NCBI GenBank assembly: GCA_028714995.1
Contig: JAQTLI010000169.1
Location: 1 to 6,413 of the forward strand
Source of the DNA: Methylobacter sp.
GTDB taxonomy: Bacteria > Pseudomonadota > Gammaproteobacteria > Methylococcales > Methylomonadaceae
Reading direction: 5' to 3'
Length of the DNA stretch: 6,413 bases
How positions within the stretch are numbered: the stretch's first letter is position 1; every line of letters starts with the position of its first letter. Shown in pieces: positions 1 through 5,595 of this stretch. Under the pieces are notes generated by a model. That model was given only the letters and a program-made list of their open reading frames with translations. It was not told the DNA's origin and ran no database searches. The position numbers were made by a program, and so were the translations under genes.

Positions 1-940
1 CCTGGGCTTCCCAAGCATTAATGCAGATTTGCAAAGCTCTTGGATCAGCATTACCTATGTCTTCAGAAGCAATCCTGACGATACGCCTGGCTAAATAGGA
101 TAGGTCACAACCAGCATCCATCATCCGGCACAGCCAGTAGAGTGAGGCATCGGGCGAACTGCCGCGAACTGATTTATGCAGCGCTGAAATCTGGTTATAA
201 AACTCTTCTCCCTGATTATCAAAGCGCCGTACCCCGCCAGTAAGCACTTCCCGGGCAACCTGTTCATCAATAACCCGCCTCCCCTTTGCCCCGGCAAGCT
301 CTACGGCGATTTCCAGCAAATTCAGCAGTCTCCTGGCATCACCATCAGCCGCTTGGGCGAATTGCTGTTTAATGTCATCCGCCATTTCGACAGCCAGACT
401 GCCCAGTCCACGCTCCTGATCGGTTAAGGCTTTATCTATTACCGTCAGTAAATCTTCAGAAGTTAAAGCATTAAGCACATAGACACGCGCCCGCGACAAT
501 AACGCGTTATTGAGTGCAAAAGATGGATTTTCGGTGGTTGCGCCGACAAAGTAAACCGTGCCATCTTCCACATGCGGCAGAAAAGCATCCTGCTGTGATT
601 TGTTAAACCGATGTACTTCATCGACGAATAAAATGGTACGCCGATGCTGTTCCAACTGGATTTTTTTGGCTTCGCTAACCGCTGCCCTGATTTCCTTAAC
701 GCCGGACAACACCGCCGATATCGGCATGAATTCCGCATCCGAATGCTGCGCAATGAGTCGCGCCAGTGTTGTCTTCCCTGTGCCTGGCGGCCCCCAGAAA
801 ATCATGGAATGCAATCGCCCTGAAGCGATGGCCTCATAAAGCGGCTTGCCGGGTTTCAGGATATGTTGCTGCCCGACATAATCCTCCAGCAACCTCGGCC
901 GCATTCTGTCGGCCAATGGCTTTGTTAAGTCATCAAACAC
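1..940 (-). CDS. rarA: Replication-associated recombination protein A (RarA/MgsA), AAA+ ATPase, 3' end cut by window edge
   Basis: RarA is a clamp-loader-like AAA+ ATPase that acts at stalled replication forks and single-stranded DNA gaps (family knowledge). I translated the whole visible frame by hand: 313 codons run without a stop to the left edge. Motifs in order are the RMRP block near the N-terminus (residues 12-15), Walker A GPPGTGKT (50-57), Walker B ILFVDEVH (103-110) followed by RFNKSQQDAFLP, sensor 1 GATTENPSF (133-141), the SRARV arginine-finger region (149-153), and sensor 2 GDARR (200-204). The RarA C-terminal oligomerisation part begins with RRFDNQGEEFYNQISALHKSVRGSSPDA (238-265). 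E. coli RarA is about 447 residues, so roughly 130 are missing. The start is GTG at 940: an in-frame TGA lies four codons upstream, and the residues after GTG (FDDLTKPLADRMRP) match the E. coli N-terminus. The ribosome binding site is weak (only GAG about 8 bases upstream). It sits 23 bases after lolA, so translation may depend on readthrough from the operon. Confidence 0.96.
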   Translation of the reverse strand, partial: MFDDLTKPLADRMRPRLLEDYVGQQHILKPGKPLYEAIASGRLHSMIFWGPPGTGKTTLARLIAQHSDAEFMPISAVLSGVKEIRAAVSEAKKIQLEQHRRTILFVDEVHRFNKSQQDAFLPHVEDGTVYFVGATTENPSFALNNALLSRARVYVLNALTSEDLLTVIDKALTDQERGLGSLAVEMADDIKQQFAQAADGDARRLLNLLEIAVELAGAKGRRVIDEQVAREVLTGGVRRFDNQGEEFYNQISALHKSVRGSSPDASLYWLCRMMDAGCDLSYLARRIVRIASEDIGNADPRALQICINAWEAQ

Positions 941-963
941 GCAAGTGACTCAAATCGTGATGA

Positions 964-1608
964 TTAATCAGAAAAAACATCAACACCCTTGGGCGCGTTA
1001 AATTGAAACAAGGTCTGTTTTATCGGCGGATTCAGTATAACGTTGGAAAAATAAATGCGCGTTAGCTGACCAAAATTATCGCTTAACTCCATTCCACCCA
1101 GCGACCCTTTATCCAGGCCTATCAGAATATATTTAAAGCTGCTTTCCTGATTTTTAGGCAATAACTTTACCCACTGTAAATCGCCGTCTACACCCTGGTC
1201 TTTCATAATGAAATTATCTTCCAATGATATATCACCACTCAGCAACAATGCCGGCGTTGAACCCAATGACTCATCGAGCTTTTTAATGGTAACCTGCTCC
1301 AGGTCCGTATCATAAAACCAGACCTTTCCTGAATTGGCCACAATCTGCTGCTGAAAGGGTTTCAGATAATCCCAGCGGAATTTTCCTGGTCGCTGCAAAT
1401 AAAAAACACCATAACTGGTTTGAACAGGATTGCCGGCTTCATTAATCAATACCTGTTTGAAGTCAGCTGTGAGTGACTTTGATTCCTTTAAAAAGGCTTT
1501 CAACTGTTTAACAGGTTTATCTTCTGCACTTGTGCCATCAACAGCATAACTTGCACTATTAAAAAATAATACGGCCATTAAACTAGCGAAAATTGTAACT
1601 TTACTCAT
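964..1608 (-). CDS. lolA: Outer-membrane lipoprotein carrier protein LolA
   Basis: LolA is the periplasmic chaperone that accepts lipoproteins from the LolCDE ABC transporter and hands them to LolB at the outer membrane (family knowledge). The 214-residue product starts with a Sec signal peptide: a hydrophobic core at about residues 5-17 and a signal peptidase I site after SYA (20-22). The mature form would be about 192 residues, close to the E. coli size. Family features are the LKxFLKxxKSLTADFKQ helix (37-52), QRPGKFRWDY (72-81) with the Arg73 region matching the lipoprotein-binding arginine of E. coli LolA, the IVANSGKVWFYDTDLEQVTIKKL strands, TPALLLSG, and a C-terminal block ending in LFQFNAPKGVDVF. 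The start ATG at 1608 lies 11 bases after the mrcB stop, and its ribosome binding site is squeezed into that gap, which suggests translational coupling. No promoter of its own is evident, so it is probably read from the mrcB promoter. Confidence 0.95.
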   Translation of the reverse strand: MSKVTIFASLMAVLFFNSASYAVDGTSAEDKPVKQLKAFLKESKSLTADFKQVLINEAGNPVQTSYGVFYLQRPGKFRWDYLKPFQQQIVANSGKVWFYDTDLEQVTIKKLDESLGSTPALLLSGDISLEDNFIMKDQGVDGDLQWVKLLPKNQESSFKYILIGLDKGSLGGMELSDNFGQLTRIYFSNVILNPPIKQTLFQFNAPKGVDVFSD

Positions 1609-1613
1609 AAATG

Positions 1614-1618
1614 CTCTT
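1614..1618 (-). promoter_or_regulatory. Ribosome binding site of lolA
   Basis: On the minus strand AAGAG ends 5 bases before the ATG at 1608 and begins one base after the mrcB TAA (1620-1622). Its position right at the end of the upstream gene supports the chosen lolA start and suggests that ribosomes terminating on mrcB help to start lolA. Confidence 0.6.
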
Positions 1619-1619
1619 T

Positions 1620-3959
1620 TTAATTATTCGGTAACAAATCATTAATCCACGATTCAACTGGATTAACGGTTGAATCCACGCATGGCGAAAATTCAACCGG
1701 CGCTGAACCGGCAATATAAGGGTACTGCTTCGCCCCTACGCAATCTTCATTGGCTAATAAGCCATTAACCGGATCAACCCAGGCCATTTTAATATTGTCT
1801 GGTGGAATCAGATTCACCGGCTGGTTTGAAATTTTCTTCATTAACGATGTCCATACTTGCAAGGCACCGCTTGCACCGGTTAAACCTGCCGGTTTGTTAT
1901 CATCCCGACCAATCCAGACAACGGATAAATAATCACCGGTGTAACCGGCAAACCAGCTGTCTTTTGAATCATTTGTAGTACCTGTTTTACCAACCAAACC
2001 ATAGTCTTTTGGAAAATCTGCATATGCCGAGCTTCCTGTGCCTCTGTACATAACCTCCTGCAACATGGTATTAACAATGTAAGTTGCCGAAGGATCCACT
2101 GCCTGTTTAACGGTAAACGGATAACTTTGTAAGCGTGCGCCATCGGCGGCGACAACTGCCCTGATACCTCTTATTGGTGTTGAAAACCCGTCACCGGCCA
2201 GTGTTTGGTACATTTGGGTCACTTCCATCGGTGTCAATTGCGCAGCTCCCAGCAAGAACGACGGAAACAGATCAACCGGTCTGGTAACACCCATACTTCT
2301 TAATGTTTTAACCGTTCTGGCAACGCCGACATCCATACCTATCCGAACAGTGGCTAAATTGTAAGAATGCGCCAATGCCGTATGCAGTCCGACAGTCCCA
2401 TGCTCTTTGTGGTCATAGTTTTTGGGACTCCAGTCATTACCATTCGGGCCTTTAACCAAAATAGCAGTATCGCTTACCGGCGTGGTAATTGTGTATCTAT
2501 TTGGATACTCCAGTGCTGTCAAATAAACGATTGGCTTTATCAATGATCCAATCGGCCTAACTGCATCTAATGCGCGATTAAATCCCGCCCCTGCTGTTTC
2601 ACGACCGCTCACCAAGGCTGCAATTTCACCGCTATCTCTACGCGTCACCACAACTGCGGTTTCAAGGTCTTTAGTTCTAGGCAGTTTTTCCAGCTGATTT
2701 AACTTTTCGGTAACGGTCTTTTCCAGTGTATCCTGAACACCGGTATCCAGGGTGGTAAAAATCCTTAACCCCTCAGAAGTTAGGTCTTCCTCTCTATATT
2801 CTTCCCTTAATTGCCGCTTGACCAGATCAAGGAAGCCAGGATAGCGATTGGTTGAGCGATGCGTATTGGCAATCACGCTTAAAGGCTTGGCTTTTGCCTC
2901 TACCGCCTGTTTTTCGGTGATATAGCCTTCTGCCGCCATCTCATCCAACACCAGATCACGCCGTTGCAGGGCGCGATCAGCATAACGTCTCGGATCGTAA
3001 TAAGAAGGACCACGAACCAGCGCAACCAATGAGGCCACATGTTCCAGGGGCAAATCCTTTAAAGAGCTGCCAAAATAGAACTCGCTGGCCAGACCAAAGC
3101 CATGCACAGCGCTGCCGCCATCCTGACCCAAATACACTTCATTCAAGTAAGCTTCCAGAATGGCATTCTTGCTGTAGCGAGCTTCCAGTATCATCGCCAT
3201 AAAGACTTCATTGACTTTACGCACCAAACTGCGTTCAGACGTTAAATAAAAGTTTTTTACCAGCTGCTGAGTGATGGTGCTGCCACCCTGCACAATGCCG
3301 CCTGCAAGAACATTCGCCCACATTGCCCTGGCAATTCCCCGAAATGAAATACCAAAATGCTCGTAAAAATCCCGGTCTTCCGAGGCAAGCAATCCCTTAA
3401 TAAGGGCATCCGGCGCCTCTTCCAGTTTAATTAAAATACGGTCTTCTTTTATGGTGGGATATAAACTGCCAATTTGCACTGGGTCCATGCGCACAATGGC
3501 AAGATCTTTCGACTGCGCCACATCAATAATGTTTTCTATGGCTGAATCGGTAAAACTTACACGCATGAGAATGCTGGGTTGTTTTTGATCCCAGAAAGTA
3601 AAATCCCTGGTTTTTACAGTGACTTGCTGCCCTTTTTTTAAATATGTTCCTTCCGAAGATAAATGAGCATCCTGCCGGTAATGCAGCTCCTGCAATAACG
3701 CTTCAAACTTTGCGGCCGTGAGATTATAACCTGCATAAAGCTCAACCGGGCTGGCATAAACATGTGCCGGAATAGCCCAGCGCTTGCCTTCAAACTGCTT
3801 GCGAACGTTGTAATCCAGATAGCCCAGATAACTCAGTAGAATAAATGTAAATCCAACAAAAAAAATCAGCACCATATTCCTAAACCAACTGGAGGTAGTT
3901 TTTTTGGTTAGCTTTTTTTTGTCATATCTAGAACCGCGTTTTCTTGTATTTTCTGCCAT
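1620..3959 (-). CDS. mrcB: Penicillin-binding protein 1B, bifunctional peptidoglycan glycosyltransferase/transpeptidase
   Basis: Class A PBP that polymerises lipid II into glycan strands and cross-links the stem peptides, anchored in the inner membrane with its enzyme domains in the periplasm. The 779 residues show a short basic cytoplasmic tail (1-22), one membrane segment (about 27-47), and a UB2H-like region (about 60-150, with PAHVYASPVELY and FTFWDQKQP) as in PBP1b. The GT51 domain follows with SEDRDFYEHFG (catalytic Glu194), QGGSTITQQLVKN (224-236), and Glu251, which aligns with E. coli Glu290. The transpeptidase domain has the nucleophile motif S472-x-x-K475, SxN at S532-Y-N534, and KTG at 658-660. 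Two C-terminal cysteines (740, 760) and the WINDLLPNN ending resemble E. coli PBP1b, which is 844 residues long. The start is fixed by an in-frame TAA three codons upstream of ATG 3959. It heads an operon with lolA and rarA. All catalytic residues are present, so the enzyme should be active. Confidence 0.97.
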   Translation of the reverse strand: MAENTRKRGSRYDKKKLTKKTTSSWFRNMVLIFFVGFTFILLSYLGYLDYNVRKQFEGKRWAIPAHVYASPVELYAGYNLTAAKFEALLQELHYRQDAHLSSEGTYLKKGQQVTVKTRDFTFWDQKQPSILMRVSFTDSAIENIIDVAQSKDLAIVRMDPVQIGSLYPTIKEDRILIKLEEAPDALIKGLLASEDRDFYEHFGISFRGIARAMWANVLAGGIVQGGSTITQQLVKNFYLTSERSLVRKVNEVFMAMILEARYSKNAILEAYLNEVYLGQDGGSAVHGFGLASEFYFGSSLKDLPLEHVASLVALVRGPSYYDPRRYADRALQRRDLVLDEMAAEGYITEKQAVEAKAKPLSVIANTHRSTNRYPGFLDLVKRQLREEYREEDLTSEGLRIFTTLDTGVQDTLEKTVTEKLNQLEKLPRTKDLETAVVVTRRDSGEIAALVSGRETAGAGFNRALDAVRPIGSLIKPIVYLTALEYPNRYTITTPVSDTAILVKGPNGNDWSPKNYDHKEHGTVGLHTALAHSYNLATVRIGMDVGVARTVKTLRSMGVTRPVDLFPSFLLGAAQLTPMEVTQMYQTLAGDGFSTPIRGIRAVVAADGARLQSYPFTVKQAVDPSATYIVNTMLQEVMYRGTGSSAYADFPKDYGLVGKTGTTNDSKDSWFAGYTGDYLSVVWIGRDDNKPAGLTGASGALQVWTSLMKKISNQPVNLIPPDNIKMAWVDPVNGLLANEDCVGAKQYPYIAGSAPVEFSPCVDSTVNPVESWINDLLPNN

Positions 3960-3961
3960 AA

Positions 3962-3967
3962 CCTCTT
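3962..3967 (-). promoter_or_regulatory. Ribosome binding site of mrcB with short spacing
   Basis: Minus-strand sequence reads TAAGAGGTT directly before the ATG at 3959. The AAGAGG core is only 2 bases from the start codon, closer than usual. An in-frame TAA overlaps the site (3966-3968), and the next in-frame Met is at residue 29 inside the membrane segment, so no other start is reasonable. Confidence 0.6.
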
Positions 3968-4013
3968 ACAACATTCATTATTTTATTAACTATAATCCAT
4001 AATCTGGTTTTGT

Positions 4014-4043
4014 ATTATACATAAACATGATTACCAAAATCAG
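4014..4043 (-). promoter_or_regulatory. Candidate sigma70-type promoter for the mrcB-lolA-rarA operon
   Basis: On the minus strand a perfect -10 hexamer TATAAT (4014-4019) is preceded, with an 18-base spacer, by CTGATT (4038-4043), which matches three of six positions of the -35 consensus. Transcription would begin near 4007, leaving a leader of just under 50 bases before mrcB. A better -35-like TTGACG lies at 4048-4053 but is 28 bases from this -10. The surroundings are AT-rich as expected for a promoter. The -10 lies inside the 11-base palindrome TGTATTATACA (4011-4021), which could be an operator or chance. This is inferred from sequence alone. Confidence 0.45.
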
Positions 4044-4109
4044 GAGTCGTCAATTTATCCCTCTAATAATGAACATAAAATGAACAATACCGGCTAACTT
4101 TAAAATAAC

Positions 4110-4313
4110 TCAAGTCCAATCAATCGGTATATCGGCTCTTTGCAAGGCATCGTTAATTTGAAAAACATTTCGCTCCAAGAACTGCCCACTCGTTTTACCA
4201 AAAATATAACTCTGCTCATAATTGACAGCTATTTCTCTTAAAAGCTTAATCGTTTTTGGATATTGAACAATTTCAGCTATGGCTTTTTTACCTATTTTTT
4301 CAATCTGGCGCAT
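4110..4313 (-). CDS. Hypothetical protein of 67 residues, possibly a gene remnant
   Basis: I do not recognise this protein. The predicted product is charged and soluble-looking with no membrane segment or signal peptide. It begins MRQIEKIGKKAIAEIVQY and ends DALQRADIPIDWT, and is probably mostly helical. The codon choice looks protein-like rather than random. The same frame stays open upstream to a TAA at 4371-4373, but those extra 19 codons contain no start codon, and the ATG at 4313 has no ribosome binding site. Further upstream, in another minus-strand frame (4391-4519 including its stop), lies a short stretch containing LLESSAGILLQNLLRGAF. Together these could be frameshifted pieces of one decayed gene. 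It lies between a candidate terminator and the mrcB promoter. It could also be a chance frame or a real small orphan protein; evidence is thin. Confidence 0.3.
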   Translation of the reverse strand: MRQIEKIGKKAIAEIVQYPKTIKLLREIAVNYEQSYIFGKTSGQFLERNVFQINDALQRADIPIDWT

Positions 4314-4402
4314 TGGATGGACTTGGTCATTTAAATCCTGATTACTCGGTGAGTTTACAGAAGCGGTACATTACATGCATAAGAGCCGCTAATTATCTGT
4401 GT

Positions 4403-4424
4403 AAAATGGGCATCGAGAATGCCC
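4403..4424 (-). terminator. Weak candidate intrinsic terminator downstream of the oxidoreductase gene
   Basis: On the minus strand the perfect inverted repeat GGGCAT-TCTCG-ATGCCC (6-base-pair stem, 5-base loop, 4408-4424) is followed by ATTTTA. The stem is short and the T-run has only four bases, so termination would be modest. It lies about 150 bases past the stop of the oxidoreductase gene, in the right orientation to end that transcript before mrcB begins. No better hairpin was seen between the two transcription units. Confidence 0.35.
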
Positions 4425-4552
4425 CTCTCAACAGATTTTGCAACAATATACCTGCGGATGATTCAAGCAACATCATTGATAAAAACACATAATCAATTTG
4501 AAGCTGTTTTACTTCCCCTATTCAACACACCACTAGCCGTAGAACGCGTTGT

Positions 4553-4586
4553 TGCAGATAACAAAGTATTTTGTCTATGCAGATAA
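4553..4586. repeat. Pair of 9-base direct repeats TGCAGATAA around the oxidoreductase stop codon
   Basis: TGCAGATAA occurs at 4553-4561 and again at 4578-4586. The right copy is inside the last codons of the oxidoreductase gene and the left copy is just past its TAG stop (4575-4577). Between them ACAAA-GTAT-TTTGT (4561-4574) forms a weak AT-rich inverted repeat. This may be a small duplication; no function can be assigned. Confidence 0.4.
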
Positions 4587-5567
4587 TACTATTTTCCCGG
4601 TCGTATGCCCGGCTTCCAGCAATTTATGCGCTTCTGCGGCATCTGCCAGGGAAAACTGTTTACTGATGTGCGTTTTTAACAGGCCATTATCAACCCAAGA
4701 AGCACATTGTTTTAGGATTTCAACGTGTTTGTCTCTTGCCTCAGGCAAGTCTCTGAGCATGGGCGTTAACATTAGCTCAAAGCCTATCAATAAATTACGC
4801 ATTCTGGCTTCAGCCAGACTCAGTTCACCTGGATCCAGTAAGGTCACCAGTCGGCCAAAATGTGAAGTCACCGCGATACTCTCTTTAAACACAGACGAGC
4901 CTACCGTATCAAAAATCAGATCAGCACCTTTACCATCAGTAAGATGATTCACGGCATTAGCAAAACCATCCTGCTTATAAAGAATGACATCATCAGCCCC
5001 CATAGTCTTTACAAATTCTGCTTTTTGCTCGGAGCTCACGGTTGTAATCACCCTAGCACCCTTCAATTTCGCCAGTTGTATCGCCACATGCCCCACACCG
5101 CCCGCTCCGGCATGAACAAGTACGGTCTGCCCGGATTGCAATCCGCCACGATCAAACAACGCGCCCCAGGCGGTAATTAACACCAACGGCAAAGCAGCGG
5201 CTTCCACGAATGATAAAGTCTTGGGCATTAAACCAGCCCAGCGCTGATCGATCACCGTGTATTCGGCGTAATTGCCCTGCTCCCGCCCCAGGCCGCCATT
5301 ACAGAACCAGACCTTATCGCCCGGTTTAAATTGACTGACTGTACTGCCTGTTTCAATAACCTCGCCGGCGCCATCGCAACCCAATACTGCCGGCAGGGCA
5401 TTTTCATAAAACACTCCGTTACGCCTGATTTTAGTGTCGACAGGATTAACGCCTGCCGCCTTCAGCCTTACTTTGATTTGTGTTGCTGTGGAAATTTCCG
5501 GCTCATCAATGTCCTGAAATTTTAAAACGTCGGGATCGCCAATTGCCGTCATCACTATCGCTTTCAT
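4575..5567 (-). CDS. Zinc-independent medium-chain dehydrogenase/reductase, NADPH:quinone oxidoreductase-like
   Basis: A 330-residue member of the MDR superfamily of the quinone oxidoreductase type. These cytoplasmic NAD(P)H-dependent enzymes reduce quinones or activated double bonds; the substrate here is unknown. The N-terminal GroES-like domain shows AAGVNPVDTKIR (37-48), LGCDGAG (62-68) and FKPGDKVW (80-87). The Rossmann domain carries the cofactor loop AGAGGVGHVAIQLAK (153-167), preceded by LPLVLITAWGALF (126-138). The C-terminus is typical (LEAGHTTGKIVLS). The catalytic zinc ligands (Cys and GHE) and the four-cysteine structural zinc lobe are absent, so it is not a zinc alcohol dehydrogenase. 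I chose ATG at 5567 because AGGAG lies 7 bases upstream; a TTG two codons earlier would fall within 1-2 bases of that site. It follows the decarboxylase gene by 28 bases and is probably in its operon, which may point to a role near that pathway, but this is inference. Confidence 0.9.
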   Translation of the reverse strand: MKAIVMTAIGDPDVLKFQDIDEPEISTATQIKVRLKAAGVNPVDTKIRRNGVFYENALPAVLGCDGAGEVIETGSTVSQFKPGDKVWFCNGGLGREQGNYAEYTVIDQRWAGLMPKTLSFVEAAALPLVLITAWGALFDRGGLQSGQTVLVHAGAGGVGHVAIQLAKLKGARVITTVSSEQKAEFVKTMGADDVILYKQDGFANAVNHLTDGKGADLIFDTVGSSVFKESIAVTSHFGRLVTLLDPGELSLAEARMRNLLIGFELMLTPMLRDLPEARDKHVEILKQCASWVDNGLLKTHISKQFSLADAAEAHKLLEAGHTTGKIVLSA

Positions 5568-5574
5568 GTCCAAG

Positions 5575-5579
5575 CTCCT
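5575..5579 (-). promoter_or_regulatory. Ribosome binding site deciding the start of the oxidoreductase gene
   Basis: AGGAG on the minus strand is separated by 7 bases from the ATG at 5567, ideal spacing. An in-frame TTG at 5573 would overlap the normal spacer (1 base from the site), so ATG is preferred. The site sits in the 28-base gap after the upstream decarboxylase stop, with no room for a typical promoter. Confidence 0.75.
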
Positions 5580-5595
5580 GTCATTGTACCCATGA

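Larger units (their letters stand above)
3960..4574. other. 615-base intergenic region between the quinone-oxidoreductase-type gene and mrcB
   Basis: No gene here can be named. From right to left it holds a 9-base direct repeat beside the stop of the oxidoreductase gene, a 6-base-pair GC-rich hairpin followed by a short T-run on the minus strand, an unrecognised 67-codon minus-strand frame, and an AT-rich stretch with the candidate mrcB promoter. A 78-codon plus-strand frame (4256-4492) overlaps the hairpin and has no recognisable similarity. I see no tRNA, riboswitch, insertion sequence end or CRISPR repeat. The length is large compared with the 11-28 base gaps elsewhere in the window, so it separates two transcription units and may contain gene remnants. 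Confidence 0.6.

Noticed and set aside
463..839. Open frames on both strands within 463-839 (one minus, one plus) that could be read as small proteins.
   Set aside because: They lie inside rarA, whose own frame carries an unbroken set of AAA+ motifs from 940 to the left edge. The alternative products are rich in Ser, Cys and Arg with no family resemblance.
4048..4053. TTGACG as the -35 box of the mrcB promoter.
   Set aside because: It is 28 bases from the perfect TATAAT, and the hexamer at normal spacing (TCATGT) is a poor -10. The CTGATT/TATAAT pair was preferred, with low certainty.
4256..4492. Plus-strand frame of 78 codons in the intergenic region.
   Set aside because: No convincing ribosome binding site or family resemblance. 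It runs through the candidate terminator hairpin and overlaps the start of the opposite 67-codon frame. It is kept only as a mention in the intergenic entry.
4549..4947. Plus-strand frame of 132 codons.
   Set aside because: It is antisense to the C-terminal part of the well-supported oxidoreductase gene, has no recognisable domain, and its composition is that of a shadow frame.
5568..5573. TTG at 5573 as the start of the oxidoreductase gene, two codons before the ATG.
   Set aside because: It would leave only 1 base between AGGAG and the start codon, while ATG at 5567 has the ideal 7-base spacer and begins with the family-typical MKAIV.
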